Positions 50,909-60,295 of a stretch of 64,000 nucleotides of DNA are shown here, in pieces. Numbering within the stretch: the stretch's first letter is position 1; every line of letters begins with the position of its first letter. Made by a program: the position numbers and the translations under genes. The notes under the pieces were generated by a model that worked only from the letters and a program-made list of their open reading frames with translations, was not told the origin of the DNA and did no database searches. This DNA is from Rhodococcus sp. ARC_M6 (GTDB lineage Bacteria > Actinomycetota > Actinomycetes > Mycobacteriales > Mycobacteriaceae). The stretch lies in NCBI RefSeq assembly GCF_022810305.1, contig NZ_JALGQH010000003.1, positions 62,001 through 126,000 of the forward strand. The letters are read 5' to 3'.

Positions 50909-51760
50909 ATGGCACTGGCAGCAGCAGGACGCTTCCCCCGCACCCGGCGGCAGATCCGATCCGTCTCCCGCGGCATCGACGGCATCGGTGATCAGGCACT
51001 GTTCTTCGCGAAAGCGCTCGGACATGCACCCAAGGCGCTGATGCGCTACCCGCGTGAGACTTTGCGGTTGATCGCCGAGATCAGCATGGGAACCGGCGCC
51101 CTGGCCGTCATCGGTGGCACCGTCGTGATCGTCGGCTTCCTGACACTCTTCACCGGCGGAACCATCGCCGTGCAGGGCTACAGTTCGCTCGGCAATATCG
51201 GCGTCGAAGCACTGACCGGTTTCTTCGCAGCTTTCATCAACGTGCGCATCGCCGCGCCTGTTATCGCGGGCATCGGCCTGGCAGCCACGATCGGTGCCGG
51301 CTCCACGGCGCAGCTCGGCGCTATGCGCGTCTCGGAAGAGATCGATGCACTCGAGACCATGGCGATTCCGTCCATCCCGTACCTGGTCAGCACTCGCGTG
51401 ATGGCCGGCATGATCGCCATCATTCCGCTGTACTCGCTGGCAGTGATCGCGTCGTTCATAGCCAGCCGTTTTGCAACGGTGTTCCTCTACGACCAGTCCG
51501 GCGGCGTGTACGACCACTACTTCACGACGTTCCTGATACCCACGGACATATTGTGGTCATTCGCCCAAGCGATAGTCATGGCGCTAGCCGTCATGCTCAT
51601 CCACACCTACTACGGTTTCAACGCAACCGGTGGTCCGGTGGGCGTCGGCATCGCTGTCGGTAACGCCGTGCGCGCCTCGCTGATCGCGGTAGTCACAGTT
51701 ACTCTTCTCATCTCACTCGCCATTTACGGTGGGTCCGGCAACTTCAACCTGTCGGGATAG
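50909..51760 (+). CDS. yrbE4B: Mce4 permease subunit YrbE4B
   Basis: A 283-residue MlaE-family permease, second of the pair. It has a basic N-terminal tail (FPRTRRQIRS-like) and the family motif SEEIDALETMAIPSIPYLVS in a cytoplasmic loop. It lies 52 bases after yrbE4A and 11 bases before mce4A. The pair makes the inner-membrane heterodimer that contacts the MceG ATPase through the EEIDA loop. Confidence 0.95.
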   Translation: MALAAAGRFPRTRRQIRSVSRGIDGIGDQALFFAKALGHAPKALMRYPRETLRLIAEISMGTGALAVIGGTVVIVGFLTLFTGGTIAVQGYSSLGNIGVEALTGFFAAFINVRIAAPVIAGIGLAATIGAGSTAQLGAMRVSEEIDALETMAIPSIPYLVSTRVMAGMIAIIPLYSLAVIASFIASRFATVFLYDQSGGVYDHYFTTFLIPTDILWSFAQAIVMALAVMLIHTYYGFNATGGPVGVGIAVGNAVRASLIAVVTVTLLISLAIYGGSGNFNLSG

Positions 51761-51771
51761 GGGGCGAGACA

Positions 51772-52953
51772 ATGACTGTTCCCAGTTGGCACAAGAAACT
51801 TGCCGCAGCAGGCCTGATCCTCGGCCTCGTTGCCATCGTGGTCGTAGCACTGACCATGTTCTCGGGCGGCTTCACCAAAAGCACGCCCATCACGGTGACG
51901 TCGTCGCGAGCTGGTCTCGTCATGGAGCCGGATGCGAAGGTGAAACTGCGCGGCGTCCAGGTGGGCCGCGTCGAATCAATTTCGCTCGACGGCGACGAAG
52001 CAAACCTGAAGCTGGCGATGGACCCCGGGCAGATGGAGATGATTCCGTCCAATGCACGCGTGGAGATCAAGTCCACCACAGTGTTCGGAGCGAAGTACGT
52101 CAACATCGTGATTCCGGAGGATCCCTCGACCACGCCCATTCAAGAGGGTGCAGTCATTGCCTCGGACAGCGTCACTGTCGAGTTCAACAGTGTGTTCGAG
52201 CATCTTTCGGAATTGTTGGCCCAAATCGAGCCCGAAAAGCTGAACGCCACCCTCGGCGCAATTTCCACGGCACTGAACGGTCGCGGCGAATCGTTGGGCG
52301 AGGTACTCGAACTCGGTAACACGTATCTGACGAAGATGAATCCCAGCCTGCCGCAGCTGCAAGAGGATCTGGCGAAGGCATCCGATGTCACCAATCTTTA
52401 CGCCGATGTAGCGCCCGATCTCATGCGGATCCTCGATAACGCAACCGCCACCAGCGGTTCGATCGTTGCCGAGCAGGCCAATCTCGACCTGTTGCTGCTC
52501 AACGTGACTGGCCTCGCCAACACGGGCAACAGCCTGCTGACCGACAACGAGAAGGATCTCACAACAGCGTTGAGTACCCTCACCGAAACCACGACGCTCC
52601 TCGCGGAGTACTCGCCCGGCATAACTTGCTTCCTCGTCGGATTGAACGACGGCCGAATCAAATTCGAACCGATGGCAGGTACCGGCGACAAGGCGGCGTT
52701 GATGCTCAGTGCGAGTTTCATGTGGGGTGCGCAGGCGTACACCAACCCGGAATCCCTTCCAAAGGTGGCCGCATCAGGTGGCCCCAACTGTTACGGGCTT
52801 CCGAGCTTCGATCCGAAGGTGGACGGGCAGGCGCCGTTCGCGGTCACCAACACCGGCAACGTCCCCTTCGTGCCCAATACCGAGCTCGAGGTGACCGTTC
52901 CGACGATCTTCCAGTTCCTCTTCGGGGACTCCTACGAACAGGACGGGGAGTGA
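51772..52953 (+). CDS. mce4A: Mce4A substrate-channel protein
   Basis: A 393-residue Mce-family protein. An N-terminal membrane helix (LAAAGLILGLVAIVVVALTMF) is followed by the Mce/MlaD domain (KVKLRGVQVGRVESISLDGD) and a long helical region with tandem hydrophobic heptads, then a C-terminal tail. Six Mce proteins form a heterohexameric tube through which sterols pass from the mycomembrane side to the permease. It overlaps mce4B by one base. Confidence 0.94.
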   Translation: MTVPSWHKKLAAAGLILGLVAIVVVALTMFSGGFTKSTPITVTSSRAGLVMEPDAKVKLRGVQVGRVESISLDGDEANLKLAMDPGQMEMIPSNARVEIKSTTVFGAKYVNIVIPEDPSTTPIQEGAVIASDSVTVEFNSVFEHLSELLAQIEPEKLNATLGAISTALNGRGESLGEVLELGNTYLTKMNPSLPQLQEDLAKASDVTNLYADVAPDLMRILDNATATSGSIVAEQANLDLLLLNVTGLANTGNSLLTDNEKDLTTALSTLTETTTLLAEYSPGITCFLVGLNDGRIKFEPMAGTGDKAALMLSASFMWGAQAYTNPESLPKVAASGGPNCYGLPSFDPKVDGQAPFAVTNTGNVPFVPNTELEVTVPTIFQFLFGDSYEQDGE

Positions 52954-53972
52954 TGAGACCGACAACGGTAAAGCTCCTGATCTTTACAGTCGTCATGTCG
53001 GTGATCTTCGCCGGCCTGGCAATCGTTTTCAGTCAGGTGCGATTCAGTAGCAGCAACGGATTTCAGGCGACGTTCAGCGACGTCTCCGGACTCAAGTCCG
53101 GAGACAAGGTACGGATCGCCGGTGTTCCGGTCGGATCGGTGACCGGTGTTTCCATCGACGATTCCAACCAAGCCGAGATCGAATTCGATGTCGATACCAA
53201 GTATTCGTTGATGGAGAGCACCAAGGCGACGGTGCGCTACGAGAACCTGGTCGGCGATCGCTACATGGAACTTCTCGAAGGCACGGGCTCGACGGAAACA
53301 CTATCGGCAGGCGGCTCGATCCCGGTCGATCAGACCTCGCCGGCACTTGATCTGGATCTGCTCCTGGGTGGGTTCAAGCCACTCCTGCGTGCGCTCGATC
53401 CGCAACAGGTCAACGATCTTTCGGGCGCACTGCTGCAGGTGCTGCAGGGTCAGGGCGGAACGTTGGTTTCCCTTCTGGGCAACACCAATTCGTTCACTAA
53501 CACGTTGGCTGACCGAGATCAGTTGATCGGTGACGTGATCGGAAACCTCAACGATGTCCTCGGCACGATCAACGACAAGGGTGATCAGTTCTCCACCACG
53601 ATCGATCAACTCCAGCAACTGGTCAGCGGGCTGGCAAAGGACAGCGGTCCGATCGGAAATTCCATTTCGTCGATCGCCGGGGCAACAGGCGACCTCGCGT
53701 CGTTGCTGCAGGGAACCCGACCCGACATCCAGACCTTGATCACCCAAACCAACCGGGTGTCGACGCAACTGGATTTGGGTGAGGAAGACATCAATACCGC
53801 TCTCGGGCGTCTGCCGTCGGACTACCAGAAGCTGATCCGAGTCGGAACTTACGGTTCGTTCTTCCAGTTTTACCTGTGTGCCAATACTTTCAAGTTCTCC
53901 GGGCCTGACGGCACCACGATCGTCCTGCCGACAGCAGTTCAGACCACGGGAAGGTGTGCGAAGGTCGAATGA
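52953..53972 (+). CDS. mce4B: Mce4B substrate-channel protein
   Basis: A 339-residue Mce protein with an N-terminal helix (TVKLLIFTVVMSVIFAGLAIV) and the Mce domain (GDKVRIAGVPVGSVTGVSID). The helical part has the typical repeated leucine pattern. ATG 52953 overlaps the mce4A stop; GTG 52950 is an alternative. It overlaps mce4C by four bases. It is the shortest of the six channel proteins here. Confidence 0.93.
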   Translation: MRPTTVKLLIFTVVMSVIFAGLAIVFSQVRFSSSNGFQATFSDVSGLKSGDKVRIAGVPVGSVTGVSIDDSNQAEIEFDVDTKYSLMESTKATVRYENLVGDRYMELLEGTGSTETLSAGGSIPVDQTSPALDLDLLLGGFKPLLRALDPQQVNDLSGALLQVLQGQGGTLVSLLGNTNSFTNTLADRDQLIGDVIGNLNDVLGTINDKGDQFSTTIDQLQQLVSGLAKDSGPIGNSISSIAGATGDLASLLQGTRPDIQTLITQTNRVSTQLDLGEEDINTALGRLPSDYQKLIRVGTYGSFFQFYLCANTFKFSGPDGTTIVLPTAVQTTGRCAKVE

Positions 53973-55027
53973 GCCCTACCCGTGAACGTAATCCTGTCCA
54001 GATCGGTGTGATCGGTGTGGTGCTCGCCGTCGCTACGGTCGGCGCCACACTCCAATACGATCAGCTTCAATTCCTCTCCGGTGGCATCAGCTATTCGGCG
54101 CACTTCAAGGACGCCGGCGGTCTGGTGACCGGCGACAACGTGACCCTTGCGGGTGTGAACGTCGGCAAGGTCAGCAATGTCGAACTCGACGATCAGACCG
54201 TGCTGGTCACCTTCACCGTCAAGGACGGCATCGCACTCGGCGAGCAGACGGCAGCGGATATCAAGACCAATACCGTGCTGGGGCGGAAGTCTCTGGCAGT
54301 TCGGCCCGAGGGCTCGGGACTGCTGCGAACCAGCACCCCGATTCCTTTGGAACGCACAAACTCTCCGTACTCGCTCAACGACGCACTCGGCGATCTAGGA
54401 TCCACCGCGTCCGAACTCGATACGGCGCAGATCAACGACTCACTCAACGCGATCTCGGACACTCTCGCGGACACACCTCCGGAACTACGCGGCGCACTCG
54501 ACGGAATGACCAGGCTGTCGCAGAGCATCAACTCGCGGGACGAGAGCCTGCTTCAGTTGCTGTCGCGCGCCGAGGATGTCACGAAGATTCTCGCTGATCG
54601 CAGTGGGCAGATCGATTCACTGTTGGTCGATGGAAACAAGCTCTTTGCCGAACTCAGTCTGCGGCGTGATTCGATCAGTCAGTTGATCGTCAACACCTCA
54701 GCGGTGTCTCGTCAGCTCTCGGGTCTGGTGCAGGACAACGAGGCTCAGATGGGGCCCACTCTCGAAAAGCTGAATGCCGTGACCGCGAATCTGCAGAAGA
54801 ACAAAGACAACATCGCTGGTGCTCTCGACGGTCTCGGCCCGTACATCACGGCGCTCGGTGAGACCGTTGCCAGCGGGCCGTTCTTCGATGCTTTCATCAT
54901 CAACATTCTTCCCAGTAACTGGTGGAAGACACTGGTGGACACCAGCGTTGATCCTGCGCAAGTCCCCTCGGACCTCGAGGACTTCTTTCCCGGGATTCCG
55001 CCGACAATCAGGGGGCCAGGAGAATGA
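53969..55027 (+). CDS. mce4C: Mce4C substrate-channel protein
   Basis: A 352-residue Mce protein. N-terminal helix VQIGVIGVVLAVATVGATL, then the Mce domain GDNVTLAGVNVGKVSNVELD, a coiled region and a short Pro-rich C-terminus (FFPGIPPTIRGPGE). ATG 53969 overlaps the mce4B stop by four bases (ATGA) and the gene overlaps mce4D likewise. Such strict coupling suits equal amounts of the six subunits. Confidence 0.93.
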   Translation: MSPTRERNPVQIGVIGVVLAVATVGATLQYDQLQFLSGGISYSAHFKDAGGLVTGDNVTLAGVNVGKVSNVELDDQTVLVTFTVKDGIALGEQTAADIKTNTVLGRKSLAVRPEGSGLLRTSTPIPLERTNSPYSLNDALGDLGSTASELDTAQINDSLNAISDTLADTPPELRGALDGMTRLSQSINSRDESLLQLLSRAEDVTKILADRSGQIDSLLVDGNKLFAELSLRRDSISQLIVNTSAVSRQLSGLVQDNEAQMGPTLEKLNAVTANLQKNKDNIAGALDGLGPYITALGETVASGPFFDAFIINILPSNWWKTLVDTSVDPAQVPSDLEDFFPGIPPTIRGPGE

Positions 55028-56322
55028 CGGAGACAACAGCCTCCACCGATCCGCGTAAGAAGTGGATTCTGATCGGAGCCGGCGCCCTCGTGGCATTACT
55101 GGTCGCCGGCGTTGCGTACCTGTTTGTTCCAGGGTTGAGCAAGAACAAGATCTCGGCACACTTCGTCTCGACCACCGGTCTGTACGAGGGCGACGTCGTG
55201 CGGGTGCTCGGCGTCAACGTCGGCAAGGTGACAAAGATCGAACCGCGTGACCGTGACACCTACGTCGAGATGAAGGTCGACTCCGACGTCGCGATTCCGG
55301 CAGATGCCAAGGCGCTCATCGTGGCTCAGAGTTTGGTCTCGGCACGATTCGTCCAGCTGACACCGGTCTTCGCCGGTGGTGAAAAGATGCCCAACGGTGG
55401 CGACATTCCCATCGAACGGACCGCCGTACCCATCGAGTGGGACGAGATCAAGGCGGAACTCGCCAAACTGTCGGAAGCTCTCGGGCCGGAAGGCGTCGAC
55501 GACGAAGGTTCACTGGGACGTTTCATCAACACCCTCGGCGACAATCTCGAAGGTAACGGCGAGTCAATCCGGTCGACACTGCGTGAACTCTCGGACACCA
55601 TGCACACATTGTCGGAGGGGCGGACTGATCTCTTCTCGACCATCCGTAACTTGCAGGCGTTTGTGACCGCGTTGTCGTCGAGCAACGAACAGATCGTGCA
55701 GTTCAGCGGCAACCTGGCCTCCGTATCGAGTGTTCTTGCCAGCAGCTCCGACGAGTTGGGTACTGCGCTCAGCGATCTCGACCTGGCGGTGGGAGATGTC
55801 CAGCGGTTCGTGAACGACAATCGCGACGGCCTGAGCGAATCGGTTGCACGACTGGCCGACGCTACGCAGGTACTGACGGACAAGCGCCCGGAGATCGAAC
55901 AGGTGCTGCATTCCGGTCCGACCTCGCTGGCCAACTTCTACCAGATTTACAAACCGGCACAGGGCAGCATGACCGGCGCGATCGCGCTCAGCAACGTCAA
56001 GAACCCGATTCAGTGGATTTGTGGTTCCATCCAGGCGATCGCCACTACTGAGGCGGAGCGCAGCGCCGACCTGTGTAAGGAATACCTCGGTCCGGTGCTG
56101 AGTTCGCTGGTCATGAATTACCCGGGATTCCTGTTCAATCCGGTGTCCGGTGTTCAAGCCTTCCCGGAGCAGATCGTCTACACAGAGCCAGGTTTGGAAG
56201 CGGTGGCCCAGCCGGCGCAGCGCACTGCGCCGCAGCCGACTGCTGGACCGTTGGACGGTGTGCCGATGACATCTGTTCCCAAGGACCTCACCGAGCTCTT
56301 CAACATGGGGGGAGGCAACTGA
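55024..56322 (+). CDS. mce4D: Mce4D substrate-channel protein
   Basis: A 432-residue Mce protein with N-terminal helix (KWILIGAGALVALLVAGVAYL), Mce domain (GDVVRVLGVNVGKVTKIEPR), long helical part and a Pro/Gln-rich C-terminal tail (QPAQRTAPQPTAGP) before a short end. The tail probably lies in the periplasm. It overlaps mce4C by four bases and mce4E by one. Confidence 0.93.
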   Translation: MTETTASTDPRKKWILIGAGALVALLVAGVAYLFVPGLSKNKISAHFVSTTGLYEGDVVRVLGVNVGKVTKIEPRDRDTYVEMKVDSDVAIPADAKALIVAQSLVSARFVQLTPVFAGGEKMPNGGDIPIERTAVPIEWDEIKAELAKLSEALGPEGVDDEGSLGRFINTLGDNLEGNGESIRSTLRELSDTMHTLSEGRTDLFSTIRNLQAFVTALSSSNEQIVQFSGNLASVSSVLASSSDELGTALSDLDLAVGDVQRFVNDNRDGLSESVARLADATQVLTDKRPEIEQVLHSGPTSLANFYQIYKPAQGSMTGAIALSNVKNPIQWICGSIQAIATTEAERSADLCKEYLGPVLSSLVMNYPGFLFNPVSGVQAFPEQIVYTEPGLEAVAQPAQRTAPQPTAGPLDGVPMTSVPKDLTELFNMGGGN

Positions 56323-57557
56323 TGCGCGCTACACGTAAAGCCGTCGTAGTGACAGTGGCAGTCGGCGTCGCTCTCGGCGCCAGCGGCTGTGAATGGAACG
56401 GGCTGAACTCTGTGCCAATGCCCGGCACACAAGGTCGGGGTGAGGGCGCCTACGAAATTCAGATCGAGATGCCCAATGTGACTACCCTGTCGCAGAATTC
56501 ACCGGTCCGTGTCGACGACGTGGCGGTGGGCAGTGTGTCGGGCATCGAGGTCCAGGGCTGGCATGCCCTGGTGACTGTGTCGCTCAATCCCGATGTTCAA
56601 TTGCCGGCTAACGCAACAGCCAAGATCGGTCAGACCAGCTTGCTGGGTTCCCAGCACATCGAGTTGGCGCCCCCGGTCGAGGAAGAACCGGAAGGACGTC
56701 TCGAGGCCGGAGACTTGATCCCCATCGAACGTGCCGGGGCATACCCGACCACCGAGCAGACGCTGTCCTCGCTGTCGGTCGTACTCAACGGCGGTGGACT
56801 CGCTCAGGTGCAGGACATCACAACAGAACTCAATGCGGCGTTGGTCGGACGTGAAGATTCGGTTCGCGATCTTCTTCCGCAGCTTGATCAGCTCGTGGGC
56901 AGCCTGGACAAGCAACGCGGAGAGATCATTTCGGCGATGGAAGGAATCGACCGGCTGGCGAGCACCGTCGAGGCGCAACGCGACACACTGAACAAGGCAC
57001 TCGACGGTATCCCGCCGGCGCTCGACATCCTGGTGGCTCAACGCCAGGACATCACCAACGCGTTGACATCCCTGGGTGGACTCAGCGACGTAGCGAGTCG
57101 GGTCATCGACGAAAGCGGCGACGATTTTGCCACCAACGTCCGGGCATTGTCGCCGACGCTGAAGGCCCTGGCCGATTCCGGCAACGCACTCACCGAAGTT
57201 CTGGGAGTTCTGCTCACGTTCCCGTTCCCCCAGAACGGAATCAACAACGTCATCCGAGGCGACTATGCCAACTTGGCGATGACGATCGACGTGACATTGC
57301 CCAGGCTCGACGCCAACTTCCTCCTGGGTACCCCGTTGGCAGGATCTTTGGGTGGCCCGGAAGGTGTGCTCGGTAAGCAGGCCGGACTGGCCGGGCAGGC
57401 CGGCAATCCGCTGAGCGATCCACTTCGTCCGGCAGCGGCGCAGACGCCGGAAAAGCAGTCGGCAGAAACGCCGGCCGCAGAACCGAATACCTTGACGATC
57501 CCGGGTCTTCCACCGATCACCATTCCAGGACTTCCTCAGGGGGCACCAGCGCCATGA
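56322..57557 (+). CDS. mce4E: Mce4E lipoprotein of the channel
   Basis: A 411-residue Mce lipoprotein. Instead of a plain membrane helix it has a signal peptide with lipobox GASGC (Cys near 23), as in the fifth gene of mce operons (LprN-like). The Mce domain (NSPVRVDDVAVGSVSGIEV) and helical part follow, then a Pro-rich tail (PNTLTIPGLPPITIPGLPQG). It is the lipid-anchored member of the hexamer. Confidence 0.94.
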   Translation: MRATRKAVVVTVAVGVALGASGCEWNGLNSVPMPGTQGRGEGAYEIQIEMPNVTTLSQNSPVRVDDVAVGSVSGIEVQGWHALVTVSLNPDVQLPANATAKIGQTSLLGSQHIELAPPVEEEPEGRLEAGDLIPIERAGAYPTTEQTLSSLSVVLNGGGLAQVQDITTELNAALVGREDSVRDLLPQLDQLVGSLDKQRGEIISAMEGIDRLASTVEAQRDTLNKALDGIPPALDILVAQRQDITNALTSLGGLSDVASRVIDESGDDFATNVRALSPTLKALADSGNALTEVLGVLLTFPFPQNGINNVIRGDYANLAMTIDVTLPRLDANFLLGTPLAGSLGGPEGVLGKQAGLAGQAGNPLSDPLRPAAAQTPEKQSAETPAAEPNTLTIPGLPPITIPGLPQGAPAP

Positions 57558-58951
57558 TGCTCACAAAGTTCGTCCGCATCCAGCTTGTCATCTTCTCGGT
57601 GCTGACCGTCATCGGTCTGGTCGTGATGGCAACACAGTACGTTCGTGTTCCCGCAATGGTCGGGATCGGACGCTACGACGTCACCGTCGAATTGCCTTCT
57701 ACCGGTGGGCTCTACAAGAACTCCAACGTCACCTTCCGTGGCCAGACGGTCGGCGTAGTGAAGGCTGTCGAGCTGTCGAGCACAGGGGTGAATGCGCAGT
57801 TGTCGTTGGACAGCAGCGTGAAAGTTCCCGACGACGTCGATGCAGCGGTCAAGAGCGTGTCTGCAATCGGTGAGCAGTTTGTCGATCTGATTCCGCATAC
57901 CGACAGTTCGGGTGCGATAGCCTCATCCGGTCATTTGGAGAACGGATCGGTTATCCCGGTCGATCGAACCAGTATCCCCCAGGATGTCGGCGAGATGCTG
58001 AATCAGGCAGATCTGTTGCTGCAGAGCATCTCCGACACCAAGCTGCGGACTGTCATCGACGAGTCCTTCAAAGCCTTCAACGGTGCCGGGCCGGACTTGC
58101 AGAAGCTCATCGACTCCGCACGCTTGTTCGTCGAAGAAGCGAACAACAGTTCCGACGCAACCAAGACGCTGATCGAGCAGGCTGGTCCGCTTCTCGACAC
58201 GCAGATCGTAAGCAGCGATGCCATCCGTTCGTGGACAAGCGACCTGGTGACATTCACGGATCAGCTTCGGGCCAGCGACCCGGATCTGCGGGCAGTTATC
58301 CAGAAGGGGCCGGCGGCGGCTTCCGAGGCCAACGCCCTGCTCCAGGATCTTCAGCCGACACTACCGATCCTCCTGGCAAATCTGGTTTCTGTCGGAGAAG
58401 TCGGTGTCATCTACAACAGTGCTATCGAGCAGATCCTGGTGATCTATCCGCCGCTCTCGGCGGCGCTCGTCACTATCGCCGGTTCGGGTAACCCCGCCGA
58501 CGGCGCGCTCGTCGACTTCCACCTCGAAGTCAACGACCCACCGCCGTGCACCACTGGCTTCCTGCCGGCAGAGGAGTGGCGCAGTCCTGCCGACGAGTCG
58601 CCGATCGCCACGCCGTCGGATCTGTTCTGCCGTGTTGCCCAGGAGTCCCCGATCGCCGTTCGCGGAGCCCGGAACCTGCCGTGTGCAGAGTTTCCGGGTC
58701 GTCGCGGAGCGACGGTGGAACAGTGCAGAAACGGATATGTGCCCTTGGGTACCAATCCGCAGTCCGGGCCGCCCCAACCGGTCACCGCGACCCCTAGTTC
58801 CTACACGTCGGAACCGGGCGTGAGCGCACGTCGGTACGATCCGACTACAGGCACTTACATCGGACCCGATGGAAGGACGTACTCGCAGCCGAAAATGGGT
58901 GCCGGCGGAGACCTCAGTCTCGAAGAGTTCATGAAGGGTCAGCAAGGTTGA
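57554..58951 (+). CDS. mce4F: Mce4F substrate-channel protein
   Basis: A 465-residue Mce protein, the longest here. N-terminal helix (IQLVIFSVLTVIGLVVMATQY), Mce domain (NSNVTFRGQTVGVVKAVELS), helical stretch, and a Cys-containing C-terminal region with DPTTGTYIGPDGRTYSQP, a conserved end of the sixth gene product. It overlaps mce4E by four bases and mas4A by one base. Confidence 0.94.
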   Translation: MMLTKFVRIQLVIFSVLTVIGLVVMATQYVRVPAMVGIGRYDVTVELPSTGGLYKNSNVTFRGQTVGVVKAVELSSTGVNAQLSLDSSVKVPDDVDAAVKSVSAIGEQFVDLIPHTDSSGAIASSGHLENGSVIPVDRTSIPQDVGEMLNQADLLLQSISDTKLRTVIDESFKAFNGAGPDLQKLIDSARLFVEEANNSSDATKTLIEQAGPLLDTQIVSSDAIRSWTSDLVTFTDQLRASDPDLRAVIQKGPAAASEANALLQDLQPTLPILLANLVSVGEVGVIYNSAIEQILVIYPPLSAALVTIAGSGNPADGALVDFHLEVNDPPPCTTGFLPAEEWRSPADESPIATPSDLFCRVAQESPIAVRGARNLPCAEFPGRRGATVEQCRNGYVPLGTNPQSGPPQPVTATPSSYTSEPGVSARRYDPTTGTYIGPDGRTYSQPKMGAGGDLSLEEFMKGQQG

Positions 58952-59694
58952 TGAACGAAGAAGAATCCAAGGCCGGGCAGCGGATACGTCGCCGCGCGTC
59001 TCGGAGCGCCGGTCCGACCGGGACAGACGCCGCCGCAGCGTCGACGGTAGTTCCCGCAAGCAAGCCGGCGGACAAGGTGACAGAGAATCCTCCAACACCG
59101 GTTGGATTGAGTAAGACGGCTCCCGCAGCTGTATCGACACCCGCAGCTGTATCGACACCAGAACTGGTACCGACCGTCGAGCCGGGGACGCTGTCGGCAA
59201 AGGCGCCGGTCTCCCGAAAGCTAATTGGCGGGATCGCTCTTGCTTCGACTGTCGCGATCGCGTTCGGGGTGGTGTCGGTGATCCTGTTGGTAGACAGGAG
59301 CAAAGCCTCCAGTGCCGAAGAGGAGCGGGCCGCATACATAGCGGGTGCACGAACCACAGCGCTTAACCTGACCACGCTGCACTCCGAGACCGCAGGTGCG
59401 GATCTCGACAAATTCCTGGCCGGTACGACCAAGGAATTCCAATCGCAGCTCGACGGTCGCAAGGATTCGTTTGTCAGCGTTCTCGGGCAGGTCGGTGTCC
59501 AGACGGACGGCGAGATCCTCGAGGCCGGGTTGGAGACGGCTGAGGCAAATTGCGGGACATCGCTTGTCGCAGTGCGGGCGATGCAGAAGAACTCCGAGCA
59601 GCCTGAGCCCGAAGAACGCAACTATCGCCTGCGCATCACCATGTGCGATACCGATGGGCAACTCCTTGCCTCGAATGTGGAGTTTGTGCCGTGA
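58951..59694 (+). CDS. mas4A: Mce-associated protein Mas4A
   Basis: A 247-residue membrane-anchored protein: a basic, disordered N-terminus, a direct repeat PAAVSTPAAVSTP, one membrane helix (KLIGGIALASTVAIAFGVVSVI at about 91-112), and a soluble outer domain with a NTF2/VirB8-like pattern. Mas proteins stabilise Mce transporters. ATG 58951 shares a base with the mce4F stop. Confidence 0.88.
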   Translation: MNEEESKAGQRIRRRASRSAGPTGTDAAAASTVVPASKPADKVTENPPTPVGLSKTAPAAVSTPAAVSTPELVPTVEPGTLSAKAPVSRKLIGGIALASTVAIAFGVVSVILLVDRSKASSAEEERAAYIAGARTTALNLTTLHSETAGADLDKFLAGTTKEFQSQLDGRKDSFVSVLGQVGVQTDGEILEAGLETAEANCGTSLVAVRAMQKNSEQPEPEERNYRLRITMCDTDGQLLASNVEFVP

Positions 59695-60233
59695 CCCAGT
59701 CAACGACAGAGGGTGCCCCAATTTCTTCGCCGCCCAAGCGAGTGTCACCACTGACAGTGGTCCTCTGCGTAATCAGTGCAGTAGCAATCGCTTTGGTCGC
59801 GGTATCGGCCTGGCTCTACTTTGGTCCGGGCGGTGCCCGGGACATCGCGGAGATCGATCAGACGAGAGCAGAAGTAGGGCAGGTTTCATCCGATCAGGCT
59901 GTTGCGATGTTCCAATACGACTACAGCAACGTCGACGACCAGTTGCATTCGGCCACAGAAGGGCTGACCGGAGATTTCCGCGGACAGTTCACCGAGCTGA
60001 TCGAGTCGGTGATCATTCCGGGCGCTCAGGAGAAAGCACTGACAGTCCAGGTCGTGGTGCAGGGTACGTCCATACTCGATGCCGGACCGGACACGGCTAC
60101 GACGATGCTCTTCCTCAACCAGATCACCACGTCGAAGGATTCACCCGAAGCAGTGGCGAGTGGCAGTCGCGTCAAGATGGGCTTGGAGAAGCACGACGGT
60201 CGCTGGCTTGTGAACAGCGTCGAACCGTTCTGA
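59691..60233 (+). CDS. mas4B: Mce-associated protein Mas4B
   Basis: A 180-residue protein with a short cytoplasmic start, one membrane helix (LTVVLCVISAVAIALVAVSAW) and an outer domain like Mas4A (YDYSNVDDQLHSATEGLTGDF). GTG 59691 is the start, overlapping the mas4A stop by four bases. It is the last gene of the mce4 operon, followed by a strong terminator. Its orthologue in M. tuberculosis is Rv3492c. Confidence 0.88.
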   Translation: MTQSTTEGAPISSPPKRVSPLTVVLCVISAVAIALVAVSAWLYFGPGGARDIAEIDQTRAEVGQVSSDQAVAMFQYDYSNVDDQLHSATEGLTGDFRGQFTELIESVIIPGAQEKALTVQVVVQGTSILDAGPDTATTMLFLNQITTSKDSPEAVASGSRVKMGLEKHDGRWLVNSVEPF

Positions 60234-60247
60234 CCGATAAACAAAAG

Positions 60248-60283
60248 AACCCGGCCGAGAAAGTTATCTCGGCCGGGTTTTCT
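60248..60283 (+). terminator. Rho-independent terminator of the mce4 operon
   Basis: AACCCGGCCGAGA (60248-60260) pairs with TCTCGGCCGGGTT (60267-60279) over a 6-base loop, followed by TTTTCT. It lies 14 bases after the mas4B stop and may also serve the convergent otsA gene. Confidence 0.9.
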
Positions 60284-60295
60284 CATGTGTACGAC